Assembly (NCBI RefSeq): GCF_018138715.1
Contig: NZ_JAGSHX010000006.1
Span: 8,184,001 to 8,248,000, forward strand
Reading direction: 5' to 3'
Source: Streptomyces asiaticus
GTDB taxonomy: Bacteria > Actinomycetota > Actinomycetes > Streptomycetales > Streptomycetaceae
Length of the DNA stretch: 64,000 nt
A model generated the notes under the pieces. That model saw only the letters and a program-made list of their open reading frames with translations. It did not search any database and had not been told where the DNA came from. Numbering within the stretch: the first letter of the stretch is position 1; each line of letters opens with the position of its first letter. The position numbers and the translations under genes are program-made. Shown one piece after another: positions 17,527 to 25,906 of the stretch.

Positions 17527-18662
17527 GGATAGGGCTGGTCGGGGCGGGGAAGATCAGCGGGGCCTATCTGGACACGTTGGCGCGCCTGCCGGGACTGCGC
17601 CTGACCGCCGTGACCGACCTCAACCGGGCCCGCGCCGAAGCCGCGGCCAAAACCGCCGAGGCGTCCTCCGAGACCGCGAAGGGCGTGGCCGTCGCCGCGT
17701 CGGCCGGCGAGCTGATGGCACGCGAGGACGTCGACGCCGTACTCAACCTGACCATCCCGGCGGCGCACGCCGAGGTGGCGCTGGCCGCGCTCGCCGCGGG
17801 CCGGCATGTGTACGGCGAGAAGCCGCTGTCCGGCACCCGCGAGGAGGCCGACGCCATCCTGGTCGGGGCCGGGCGAGCGGGGCTGCGGGTCGGCTGCGCG
17901 CCGGACACCGTGCTCGGCCCGGGCACCCAGACCGCGCGCAGGGCCGTGGACGACGGGCTCATCGGCACACCGGTCGCGGCCACCGCCTTCATGGCCACCG
18001 CCGGACCCGAGGTGTGGCATCCGGACCCGGAGTTCTACTACCGGCCCGGCGGCGGGCCGCTGTTGGATATGGGCCCGTACTATCTGTCCGCCCTGGTGCA
18101 CCTGCTGGGCCCGGTGGTCCGGGTCACCGGGGCGGCCTCCCGGCCGCGCGCGCAGCGGAGTATCGGCAGCGGGCCGCGCGCGGGCGGACGCTTCGCGGTG
18201 GAGGTGGACACCCATGTCACGGGGGTTCTGGAGCATCGAGGCGGCGCGCTCACCACACTGCTGATGAGCTTCGATGTGCACGCGGCCCGGCTGCCGCGCA
18301 TCGAAGTCCACGGCAGTGAGGGCTCGCTGTCGGTGCCGGATCCCAACACCTTCGACGGCCCGGTGGAACTCTGGCGCGGTGGCACCTGGGAGCCGCTGGC
18401 GCCGTCGGCCGGATACCTGGGCTCCACCCGGGGCTACGGCCTCGCCGACATGGCTCGGGCGCTGGTGGAGGGCCGTCCGCACCGGACCTCCGCCGAGCTC
18501 GCCCGCCATGTCCTGGACGTGATGCTCACCCTGCTCGACGCCGTCCGGGAGCGGATCTCGCTGCCGGTCGGCACCACATGTTCCCGTCCCGAGCCCGTGC
18601 CCTTCGCCGACGAGCTTTTCATGTCGGCGGGCCATGGCCAGGGGGTGTCCGACAGATCGTGA
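17511..18662 (+). CDS. Gfo/Idh/MocA family oxidoreductase
   Basis: The 383-residue NAD(P)-dependent dehydrogenase has an N-terminal Rossmann domain with GLVGAGKISGAYL, the cofactor/substrate segment ending in YGEKPLS near residue 103 (Lys-Pro is the family signature), and a C-terminal alpha/beta domain (GGGPLLDMGPYYLSALVHLLG). GTG at 17511 follows GGGAGGGG. Substrates in the family are sugars, sugar acids or inositols. Its last codons and stop (VSDRS) are encoded by the left end of repeat B. The C-terminus therefore appears to have been altered or trimmed when that element inserted. Confidence 0.92.
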   Translation: MGEPLRIGLVGAGKISGAYLDTLARLPGLRLTAVTDLNRARAEAAAKTAEASSETAKGVAVAASAGELMAREDVDAVLNLTIPAAHAEVALAALAAGRHVYGEKPLSGTREEADAILVGAGRAGLRVGCAPDTVLGPGTQTARRAVDDGLIGTPVAATAFMATAGPEVWHPDPEFYYRPGGGPLLDMGPYYLSALVHLLGPVVRVTGAASRPRAQRSIGSGPRAGGRFAVEVDTHVTGVLEHRGGALTTLLMSFDVHAARLPRIEVHGSEGSLSVPDPNTFDGPVELWRGGTWEPLAPSAGYLGSTRGYGLADMARALVEGRPHRTSAELARHVLDVMLTLLDAVRERISLPVGTTCSRPEPVPFADELFMSAGHGQGVSDRS

Positions 18663-18843
18663 CGCCCGCGGCGGGCCACGCGGCGGAGCCGCATATCGAT
18701 GCTTCCCCCTCCCCGCCCCTTCCCACAACTGGGGCTCCGCCCCAGACCCCGGGGGTAAAGGGGCGGAGCCCCTGCCACGCGGCGGAGCCGCATATCGGTG
18801 CTGCGGGAAGGGGCGGGGAGGGGACAGTTCCGCCGGACACCCC
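18642..18843. repeat. intergenic GC-rich MITE-like repeat, copy B
   Basis: This copy is about 202 bases long and is bounded by perfect 10-base inverted ends, GGGGTGTCCG at 18642-18651 and its complement at 18834-18843. It carries the same two 22-base direct repeats as copy A (18677-18698 and 18776-18797) and the same nested inverted pairs. It differs from A mainly in the loop (AGACCCCGGGGGTAAA here). Its left end is translated as the end of the Gfo/Idh gene. Equal length and conserved ends in A and B support a mobile or formerly mobile unit. Confidence 0.85.
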
Positions 18844-19182
18844 GTAGGGCGGTGTCGAGTACGGGCACAAGGGTCCCCTCCACCCTGCCGAAGGCCCGTA
18901 CCGCGGCGCGGCGGCGCGCGCCTGTGCTCAGCACGTCCGCGAGTATCCCCCACCGCATACGGAGGGCTGTCCCGCGCCCACGAGGCGGTGAACGGATGAC
19001 CGGGCACAGGATTTTGTCAACGGGCTTTGCAAAGTGGGGCCGGCTCGGTACGGTCCCCTTACGCTCAACGGACGCGGTCCATCCCCCTCACCGAGGCTCG
19101 CATCCGTGCGGCGCCCCAGGCGCGACGGCGCGCGCTGTGCCCAACCCCCTTTGAGAATCACACTTCTCCCCGGAGGTTCCCC
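18844..19182 (+). other. intergenic region upstream of the ThuA-GH95 operon
   Basis: No gene is supported in these 339 bases. TTGTCA at about 19014 followed by a TGCAAAG-containing stretch is a possible weak promoter. CGGAGG before the GTG at 19183 is the ribosome-binding site of the ThuA gene. Nothing else stands out. Confidence 0.4.
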
Positions 19183-20004
19183 GTGCACAGGAAACGTCCC
19201 GACCTGCCCGTCCCCGGCCCCGCCCCGCGCCGCTCCGTGATGAAGGCCGCGGCCGGTGCCGTCCTGATCACCGCGGCGAACGCGCCCGCGTGGGCCGCGC
19301 CCGTCCGCAGGCGGCCGAAGGCGGGCCGGGTGCTGGTGTTCTCCAAGACGGCGGGCTTCCGGCACGACTCCATCCCCGACGGCATCGCCGCCATCCGGCA
19401 ACTGGGCACCCAGGCCGGGTTCGCCGTCGACGCCACCGAGGACGCCGCCGCCTTCACCCCCGGCAACCTCGCCCGCTACGCCGCCGTGGTCTTCCTGTCC
19501 ACGACCGGCGACGTCCTCGACACGGCCCGGCAGACGGCCTTCGAGGGCTATATCGCGGCGGGCGGTGGCTACGCGGGGGTGCATGCCGCCGCCGACACCG
19601 AGTACGACTGGCCGTTCTACGGCGGCCTGTGCGGTGCCTGGTTCCAGTCCCACCCGGCGATCCAGCAGGCCACGGTGAAAGTCGAGGACCACGGCCACCC
19701 GGCGACGGCCCACCTCGGAAACACCTGGGTGCGCACCGACGAGTGGTACAACTACCGCACCAATCCGCGCGGTACGGCCACCGTGCACGTGCTCGCCGCG
19801 CTGGACGAGTCCTCGTACAGCGGCGGCACCATGAACGGCGACCACCCCATCAGCTGGTACCAGGCGTACAAGGGCGGCCGGGCCTTCTACACCGGCCTCG
19901 GGCACACCAAGGAGTCCTACGCCGAGCCCGCCTTCCGGCAGCACCTCCTCGGCGGCATCACCTACGCCATGGGCATCACCTACGCCATGGGCGTGGCCAA
20001 GTGA
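19183..20004 (+). CDS. exported ThuA domain protein
   Basis: The 273-residue protein starts with an arginine-containing signal sequence (APRRSVMKAAAGAVLITAANAPAWA), then a ThuA-like glutamine-amidotransferase fold. Visible segments are VLVFSKTAGFRHDSIPDGI, VVFLSTTGDVLD, GGGYAGVHAAADTEYDW and the end motif GRAFYTGLGHTKESY. ThuA-like domains occur in sugar metabolism and in secreted carbohydrate-active proteins; the biochemical role is unsettled. GTG at 19183 follows CGGAGG. Its TGA overlaps the GTG of the GH95 gene (GTGA), so the two are translationally coupled. The C-terminus carries a six-residue tandem duplication. Confidence 0.88.
   Translation: MHRKRPDLPVPGPAPRRSVMKAAAGAVLITAANAPAWAAPVRRRPKAGRVLVFSKTAGFRHDSIPDGIAAIRQLGTQAGFAVDATEDAAAFTPGNLARYAAVVFLSTTGDVLDTARQTAFEGYIAAGGGYAGVHAAADTEYDWPFYGGLCGAWFQSHPAIQQATVKVEDHGHPATAHLGNTWVRTDEWYNYRTNPRGTATVHVLAALDESSYSGGTMNGDHPISWYQAYKGGRAFYTGLGHTKESYAEPAFRQHLLGGITYAMGITYAMGVAK
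19954..19989 (+). repeat. 18-base in-frame tandem duplication at the end of the ThuA gene
   Basis: The 18-mer GGCATCACCTACGCCATG occurs twice in succession and doubles the peptide GITYAM near the C-terminus. The copies are identical, so the duplication is recent or maintained. Confidence 0.9.
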
Positions 20005-22418
20005 CCCCCGACGTCCCGCGCCGGCGGTTCATGGCCCTCGCCGCCACGACCACCACGGGCCTCGCCACCACCGGCCTGCCCGCCGGGGCCGCCCACGCCG
20101 CTCAGCACGGCGGCCACCAGGCGGCGGACCGGCCGCTTGCGCTGTGGTACCGCGCGCCCGCCGCCGACTGGCTGAGCGCCCTGCCGCTGGGCAACGGGCG
20201 GCTCGGCGCGATGGTGTTCGGGGGCACCGAGACCGAGCGGCTCCAGCTCAACGCGGACACCGTCTGGGCGGGCGGGCCGCGGAATTACGACAACCACAAG
20301 GGTCTTGCCGCCCTGCCCCGCATCCGGCAGCTCGTCTTCGACGGCACGTGGCCCGAGGCCGAGACGCTGATCAACTCCGACTTCCTCGGTGTGCCCGGCG
20401 GCCAGGCCCAGTACCAGACCGTCGGCAATCTGCTCCTGACGCTGCCGACGGGCGGCACGGTGTCCGGCTACCGGCGGGACCTGGACCTGGACTCGGCGAT
20501 CGCCACCACCACCTACACCCGCGACGGTGTGACCTACACCCGCGAGGCGTTCGCCAGCGCTCCCGACCGCGTCATCGTCGTCCGGCTGTCCGCGTCGAAG
20601 AAGGGTGCCCTGTCCTTCGGCGCCACGTTCGACAGCCCGCTGCACACCTCCCTGTCCTCGCCCGACCCGCTCACCGCCGCGCTCGACGGGACCGGCGATG
20701 CCACGGGCGGCGTGGACGGCGCGGTGGGGTTCCGCGCGCTGGTGCGGGTGCTCGCCGAGGGCGGCACCACCACCAGCGCGGGCGGAACCGTCACCGTCCG
20801 GGGCGCCGACGCGGCCACCGTTCTGGTGGCCATCGGCACCACCTATGTGAACTGGGAGAACGCCCACGGCGACGCGGTGGGCCGGGCGGCGGCGGACCTC
20901 AACCCGGCGGCGAACCGCCCGTACGGACAGCTGCGCGGCCGCCATGTCGAGGACCACCGCGCGCTGTTCCGCCGTACCTCGCTGGACGTGGGCACCAGCG
21001 ACGCGGCGGCCCTGCCCACCGACGAGCGCGTCACCCGCTTCGCCTCCGGCGGCGATCCGCAACTGATCGAGCTGCACTTCCAGTACGGCCGCTATCTGCT
21101 CATCGCGGCATCCCGCCCCGGCACCCAGCCGGCCAATCTCCAGGGCATCTGGAACGACCTGACGAGCCCGCCCTGGGGCTCGAAGTACACCATCAACATC
21201 AATACGGAGATGAACTACTGGCCGGCCGCCCCCGCCAACCTCCTGGAGTGCTGGGAGCCGGTCTTCGCGCTGCTCGACGAGCTCGCCGTGGCCGGGCAGT
21301 CGACGGCGCGTACCCAGTACGGCGCGAACGGCTGGGTCACCCACCACAACACCGACGCCTGGCGCGGCACGGCGCCCGTGGACGGCGCGTTCTGGGGCAT
21401 GTGGCCGATGGGTGGCGCCTGGCTGTCCATGGCCATCTGGGAGCACTATCGCTACACCCGCGACACGGCGAAGCTGCGGGCGCGCTACCCCGTGCTCAAG
21501 GGCGCCGCCCAGTTCTTCCTCGACGCGCTGGTGACCGACCCGACCACGGGCGCGCTGGTCACCTGCCCCTCCGTCTCCCCGGAGAACGCCCACCACGGCG
21601 GGGGCGGCGGCTCGCTGTGCGCCGGGCCGACGATGGACATGCAGCTGCTGCGCGACCTGTTCGGCGCGGTGGCCTCGGCCGCCGACCTCCTCGGCACCGA
21701 CGCCGCCTTCCGGGACCAGGTGCTCGCCGCGCGCGGACGGCTCGCCCCGATGAAGGTCGGCGCGCGGGGTCAGCTCCAGGAGTGGCAGCAGGACTGGGAC
21801 GCGGGCGCCCCCGAGCAGCAGCACCGCCATGTCTCCCATCTGTACGGGCTGCATCCGAGCAACCAGATCAGCCGGACGCGCACCCCGGAGCTGTTCGCCG
21901 CGGCCCGCACCACCCTCGTCCAGCGCGGTGACGCGGGGACCGGTTGGTCGCTCGCCTGGAAGATCAACTTCTGGGCGCGGCTCCAGGAGGGGGACCGCTC
22001 CTACAAGCTGCTCACCGATCTGCTCACCCCGGAGCGCACCGCCCCCAACCTCTTCGATCTGCATCCGCCGTTCCAGATCGACGGCAACTTCGGCGCCTGC
22101 GCCGGAGTGACCGAATGGCTGTTGCAGAGCCAGCACGACGAACTGCATCTGCTGCCCGCCCTCCCGTCGAACCTGCCGGACGGGAGTGTGCGGGGCCTGC
22201 TGGTGCGGGGCGGTTTCGACGTGGACGTCAGCTGGCGGGGCGGTGCGCTGAGCGAGGCGCGGCTGGGGGCCAGGGCCGGAGGCCCTGCGCGGCTGCGCAC
22301 GGCGAAGGCGGTGCGGGTGACCTCCGGGGACGCACCCGTCGCCACCACCCGGCCGGAGCCGGGGGTCACGGCCTTCACCGCGAACGCGGGCGCCACCTAT
22401 GTGGTCCGTCCCGCCTGA
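20001..22418 (+). CDS. exported GH95 family alpha-L-fucosidase/alpha-galactosidase
   Basis: The 805-residue protein has a Tat-like N-terminus (RRRFMALAATTTTG). The GH95 layout follows: an N-terminal beta domain (LPLGNGRLGAMVFGGTETERLQLN), a helical barrel with NINTEMNYWPA near residue 405, SPEN near 530, HRHVSHLYGLHPSNQIS near 610 and FQIDGNFGACAGVTEWLLQS near 695, then a C-terminal beta domain. The Asn pair in NINTEMNYW and the acidic residues in SPEN and QIDGN match the known inverting mechanism. Substrates are fucosylated plant xyloglucan or host-type glycans. Its GTG overlaps the ThuA stop. The 3' end overlaps a HAD remnant on the other strand. Confidence 0.94.
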   Translation: MTPDVPRRRFMALAATTTTGLATTGLPAGAAHAAQHGGHQAADRPLALWYRAPAADWLSALPLGNGRLGAMVFGGTETERLQLNADTVWAGGPRNYDNHKGLAALPRIRQLVFDGTWPEAETLINSDFLGVPGGQAQYQTVGNLLLTLPTGGTVSGYRRDLDLDSAIATTTYTRDGVTYTREAFASAPDRVIVVRLSASKKGALSFGATFDSPLHTSLSSPDPLTAALDGTGDATGGVDGAVGFRALVRVLAEGGTTTSAGGTVTVRGADAATVLVAIGTTYVNWENAHGDAVGRAAADLNPAANRPYGQLRGRHVEDHRALFRRTSLDVGTSDAAALPTDERVTRFASGGDPQLIELHFQYGRYLLIAASRPGTQPANLQGIWNDLTSPPWGSKYTININTEMNYWPAAPANLLECWEPVFALLDELAVAGQSTARTQYGANGWVTHHNTDAWRGTAPVDGAFWGMWPMGGAWLSMAIWEHYRYTRDTAKLRARYPVLKGAAQFFLDALVTDPTTGALVTCPSVSPENAHHGGGGGSLCAGPTMDMQLLRDLFGAVASAADLLGTDAAFRDQVLAARGRLAPMKVGARGQLQEWQQDWDAGAPEQQHRHVSHLYGLHPSNQISRTRTPELFAAARTTLVQRGDAGTGWSLAWKINFWARLQEGDRSYKLLTDLLTPERTAPNLFDLHPPFQIDGNFGACAGVTEWLLQSQHDELHLLPALPSNLPDGSVRGLLVRGGFDVDVSWRGGALSEARLGARAGGPARLRTAKAVRVTSGDAPVATTRPEPGVTAFTANAGATYVVRPA

Positions 22419-22606
22419 CCGCCTCCCCGCAGCAGGGCGGGGAGGCCGGCCACCGAGTCCAGTACGTGGGTCGCCCCGGCCGCCCGGAACGCCTCGTCAC
22501 CGTGGGCCCCGGTGCGCACCCCGGCGACCAGCCCCGCCCCGGCCCGTACGCCGCTGAGGATGTCGTAGGAGGTGTCGCCGACGACGGCCACATCCAGGGC
22601 GGGGAG
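22397..22606 (-). pseudogene. C-terminal remnant of a HAD-superfamily phosphatase
   Basis: About 69 codons encode a clear HAD tail: DVAVVGDTSYDILSGVRAGA (motif IV, with the GDT-x(3)-D pattern), GVRTGAHGDEAFRAAGATHVLDSVAGLPALL, then a stop. The nucleophile motif DxD and the cap region are absent. Upstream sequence to 22743 has no HAD similarity or usable start. The gene is therefore 5'-truncated. The surviving tail overlaps the GH95 3' end by 22 bases. Confidence 0.6.
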
Positions 22607-22743
22607 GCGTACGCCGGGTAGTAGCGGAAGCTGTCGGCGTCGGCGACCGACTGGTCGTTCGGGTGGTCCACGCGGAGATCGTCGCAGACCGGGGCGCGGG
22701 CCACGGGCGGTGGCCGCCGTCGGCCCCGTTCCGCCCGGTGCCG

Positions 22744-23550
22744 CTACCGGGCCCCCGGGGCGCCGGACTCCAGCAGCCGGCCGCCGTTCCAGACCACACC
22801 GACCTGGCGGTAGTACGCGGCGATCGGTTCGCGGACCTCCAGCCGGGCCAGCTCCTCGGTGGGGGAGTCGAACAGCTCCAGCTCGGCGTCGCCGACCCAC
22901 GGCTGACCGCCCTCGAAGGAGGCGGCGCCGGACTCGATCAGCTCGTCGAGCGCGAGGCCCTTGCCGTTCTCGATCGACGGCAGCCGACGGTGGTGGGCCA
23001 TCGGGTGGCCGTTGACGAAGCCACCGGTCCCGGAGGGCTCGCGCAGGGTCACCACGACCTGGGCGAGGCGCCGGTCGGCCGCGGCGAGGGTCGCGCCGAA
23101 CCGGGCGCCGGGCTCGACGCGCGGGGCGGGCCCGTACGGGTGGGGGCGGGTCTGGTGGATGGAGCCGAGCTTCTTCGGATAGCCCTGGTGCAGGCCACGG
23201 GCGATCGCGAAGTCCTTGTCGACCCAGATGTAGACGCAGCGGGAGTACGTCCGGCCCCGGTACGTACAGCGGACGACCGCGAAGGTCTCCTTGTACTGGG
23301 AGAGCACCGGATCCAGCAGCTCCCGTCCACCGGCCGCGCAGGACTGCCAGTCGGCCCAGATCAGCGCGACCGCCCCCGGGTCCTCCTCGGCGGGCTCCAG
23401 CGGCTCCGGCAGGAGTTCACGCACCCGCGCGGGGTCGGTGCGGTACTCGATGGTGAGCAGATCGCCGGAGTAGTGCCACGGCGGGGCGGGGATGAGGGAC
23501 GCGGCGCCGGTGGCGGTCCTGGGCGGGAAGTAGCCTCGGACGCTGGTCAT
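22744..23550 (-). CDS. acetoacetate decarboxylase family protein
   Basis: The 268-residue protein carries family landmarks: IPAPPWHYSGDLLTIEYRTDPARVRELLPEPL near the start, the GYPKKLGSI motif near residue 125 (the Lys pair supplies the Schiff-base lysine in true decarboxylases), and a C-terminal VVWNGGRL segment. The family includes decarboxylases, aldolase-dehydratases and other Schiff-base enzymes, so the reaction is open. ATG at 23550 follows GGAG. It is the last gene of the aromatic-catabolism operon, 48 bases after the PLP decarboxylase. It might act on a 2- or 3-oxo acid made by ring cleavage. Confidence 0.85.
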   Translation of the reverse strand: MTSVRGYFPPRTATGAASLIPAPPWHYSGDLLTIEYRTDPARVRELLPEPLEPAEEDPGAVALIWADWQSCAAGGRELLDPVLSQYKETFAVVRCTYRGRTYSRCVYIWVDKDFAIARGLHQGYPKKLGSIHQTRPHPYGPAPRVEPGARFGATLAAADRRLAQVVVTLREPSGTGGFVNGHPMAHHRRLPSIENGKGLALDELIESGAASFEGGQPWVGDAELELFDSPTEELARLEVREPIAAYYRQVGVVWNGGRLLESGAPGAR

Positions 23551-23598
23551 GCCGTCACGCTCCTGACGCGGATGGGCTGAGGGGTTCAAGGGGGGCCG

Positions 23599-24960
23599 TC
23601 ACGTGCGCGCGAGCCGCTCCAGACGCTCGTGGAGCTGGTCGACATAGCCCTCGGACTCCGGCTTCATCAGCACACTCCGCAGGACGCGGGCCCCGTCGGC
23701 GTCCCGGACGAGCTTCGGATGGAGGGCCGTCAGCCGATCGGCGCCGACGCGGAGCGTGCTCACGAAGACGGGGTCGCCGTCCGTCATCCCCTCCTGGAGG
23801 ACGCGGTTGCTGGCCGCGTCGATCTGGGACAACGTGGCGGCCTCGGTCACCGGGAAGTAGCTGACGATGTCCAGCTCCGGGGCCTGGTACAGCTCCAGGT
23901 GCTCCGAACCCTCGATCAGTTCGGCCCAGCGCAGCGCCGCCCGCCGGCCCGCCGCGAGCGACTGCCCCAGCCCCTCCCGCGTGGGCGGTATCAGCTGGAA
24001 GGTGAGCCACAGCGCGGCGGCCGCCGCACCCGCGCGGGAACACTCCAGGCTGATCTCGCCGAGGTGCAGTTCCTCGGAGGTGAAGTACGTGTACGGCGAG
24101 TCGTGCAGATAGAACCGGCCCACCGAGGGGTCGCGGAACAGGACGGCGCCGCAGCCGTACGGCTGGAGGCCGTGCTTGTGCGGGTCCACGACGATGGAAT
24201 CCGCCTCGGCGATGGCCCGCCACGGCTCCTCGGGCAGGCCCTCCGGGCCCGGCGCCCCGGCCAGCAGGGTGAAGAAGCCGCCGTAGGCGGCGTCGACGTG
24301 GATGCGCACGCCGTAGCGCTCGCGCAGCGCCGCCGCCTCGTGGATCGGCTCGACGGCGCCGAGCCCGGTGGTGCCGGCGGTGAGCACGACGGTGCCGACG
24401 CGCCCGGTCCGCAGGACCCGCTCCAGCGCGTCGAGATCGATCCGGCCCAGGTCGTCCACCGGGACCGGATGGCCCTCCACTCCGAGGACACCGCACATCC
24501 GGCCGTGGGTGTAGTGGGCCTCGGTGCTGTAGGCGACGCCCTTGTCGGGGTGCAGTTCGCGTGCCACGAAGAGCGCCTCGAGGTTGGCGATGGTGCCGCT
24601 GGTGGTCAGGTGGCCGAGGTGGGTGTCGTAGCCGAACATCGTGGCGAGCTGCTGGACGGCCTCCCGCTCCATCTCGGCGGTGGCCGGGCCGCCGTCCAGA
24701 GCGTGGTTGTTGGGATTGATCAGCATCGCCGTGAGGTAGCCCACGACGGCCGCCGGATGCGGTGGCTTGAGCATCTGGCCCGCGTAACGGGGATGGAAGA
24801 AGGGGTAGTTGTCCTTGAGCCGCTCGGTGAAGACCTCGAACGCGGCGGCGAACCGGTCGTCGTCGACCGCCAGCGCCGGATGGGCCTGGTAGGGGCCGAA
24901 GCTCTTCACCCAGTCGGCGTTCGACGCCACGGCGGTGGCGAGCCAGGCATTCAGATCCAT
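23599..24960 (-). CDS. group II PLP-dependent amino acid decarboxylase
   Basis: The 453-residue protein has the fold type I decarboxylase landmarks: GHLTTSGTIANLEALFVAR near residue 118 (phosphate-binding), AHYTH near 155 (stacking residue), VHVDAAYGG near 220 (Asp to the pyridine nitrogen) and DPHKHGLQPYGCG with PLP lysine 262. The family includes tyrosine, DOPA, tryptophan and glutamate decarboxylases; substrate cannot be read off. ATG at 24960 is chosen because AAGGAG precedes it by eight bases, whereas the in-frame GTG at 24969 sits on that site. Placement in a homoprotocatechuate-type cluster suggests an aromatic amino acid substrate. Confidence 0.9.
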   Translation of the reverse strand: MDLNAWLATAVASNADWVKSFGPYQAHPALAVDDDRFAAAFEVFTERLKDNYPFFHPRYAGQMLKPPHPAAVVGYLTAMLINPNNHALDGGPATAEMEREAVQQLATMFGYDTHLGHLTTSGTIANLEALFVARELHPDKGVAYSTEAHYTHGRMCGVLGVEGHPVPVDDLGRIDLDALERVLRTGRVGTVVLTAGTTGLGAVEPIHEAAALRERYGVRIHVDAAYGGFFTLLAGAPGPEGLPEEPWRAIAEADSIVVDPHKHGLQPYGCGAVLFRDPSVGRFYLHDSPYTYFTSEELHLGEISLECSRAGAAAAALWLTFQLIPPTREGLGQSLAAGRRAALRWAELIEGSEHLELYQAPELDIVSYFPVTEAATLSQIDAASNRVLQEGMTDGDPVFVSTLRVGADRLTALHPKLVRDADGARVLRSVLMKPESEGYVDQLHERLERLART

Positions 24961-25046
24961 GTGGTCCACTCCTTGGTCGGGCGGTCGGGCGGTCGGGCCG
25001 GAGATTCTGTTCAGGGCAGCTGGTGCGGTCAGGGCAGCTGGTGTGC

Positions 25047-25895
25047 TCAGGGCCGCTTGGGCGGGCGGATGCCGCGGAACTCCCAGTCTCCCCCGAGGGC
25101 GGTGGACAGGACCTCCTCCGACGCGGTGGGCTGCGCTCCGACATCGCCGCGGATCGGGGTCGGGCCGGTGACGATGTGGTTGGTGAGCCGCCCCAGGCCC
25201 TCCACCTCCACATCGACCACGTCGCCGGGCTGTACGGGGCGGGAGTTGGCGGGTGTCCCGGAGAGCAGGACGTCACCGGGGTGGAGGGTGATGGTGCGGG
25301 CGATGTCGGCGACGAGGTAGTGCATGTCCCACTCCATCTCGTCGGTGGACCCGTCCTGTGCCAGGCGGCCGTTGACGTAGGTGCGCAGATACTTGCCGCG
25401 GAAGTCCCAGTCGGTGACCAGTCCCGGCCCCAGCGGGCACAGGGTGTCGGACCCCTTCACCCGGAGCATCGAACCGGCGTCGGTGTCCCGGAAGTCGTGC
25501 AGCCCGTAGTCGTTGGCGATGGTGTAACCGGCGATGTGCTCCGCCGCCTGGTGGGGCGCGATGTTCCGCGTGGTCTTCCCGATGACGATGGCCACCTCGC
25601 CCTCGTAGTTGAGCCACTTGCAGCCCTCGGGGCGGACGACGGCGCCCCGGTGGGAGGTGAGGGCCGAGGTCGGCTTGTGGAAGTAGGTGGGGGCGGCGGG
25701 GAGCCGGACCCGGAACTCGGCGACGCGGCTGCGGTGGTTGAGGTGGACCGCGATCACCTTGGAGGGGACCACGGGAGGCAGGTGGTGTGCCTCGTGGATC
25801 GCGACGCGGCGGCCGTCGCCGGTGAGGAGTTCATCGCCCTCGCGGACGGTCTCCACGACCGCGCCGTCGAGGAGGACGCGGCGGTACTCGGGCAT
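25047..25895 (-). CDS. fumarylacetoacetate hydrolase family protein, HpaG-like isomerase/decarboxylase
   Basis: The 282-residue protein contains the FAH-fold signatures FHKPTSALTSHRGAVVRP near residue 80, LNYEGEVAIVIGK near 105 (metal-binding acidic residues), GYTIANDYGLHDFR near 140, KGSDTLCPLGPGLV near 165 and GDVLLSGTPA near 225. In 4-hydroxyphenylacetate catabolism, such enzymes decarboxylate and isomerise the ring-cleavage product after oxidation. This is a single FAH domain, whereas E. coli HpaG has two. GAGGAG precedes the ATG, 11 bases after the dioxygenase stop. Confidence 0.88.
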   Translation of the reverse strand: MPEYRRVLLDGAVVETVREGDELLTGDGRRVAIHEAHHLPPVVPSKVIAVHLNHRSRVAEFRVRLPAAPTYFHKPTSALTSHRGAVVRPEGCKWLNYEGEVAIVIGKTTRNIAPHQAAEHIAGYTIANDYGLHDFRDTDAGSMLRVKGSDTLCPLGPGLVTDWDFRGKYLRTYVNGRLAQDGSTDEMEWDMHYLVADIARTITLHPGDVLLSGTPANSRPVQPGDVVDVEVEGLGRLTNHIVTGPTPIRGDVGAQPTASEEVLSTALGGDWEFRGIRPPKRP

Positions 25896-25906
25896 GTCGG
25901 CTCTCC

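Noticed and set aside
18578..18999. Short open frames across repeat B
   Set aside because: They encode the translated repeat itself (Arg/Gly/Pro-rich, similar frames in copy A) and have no ribosome-binding site.
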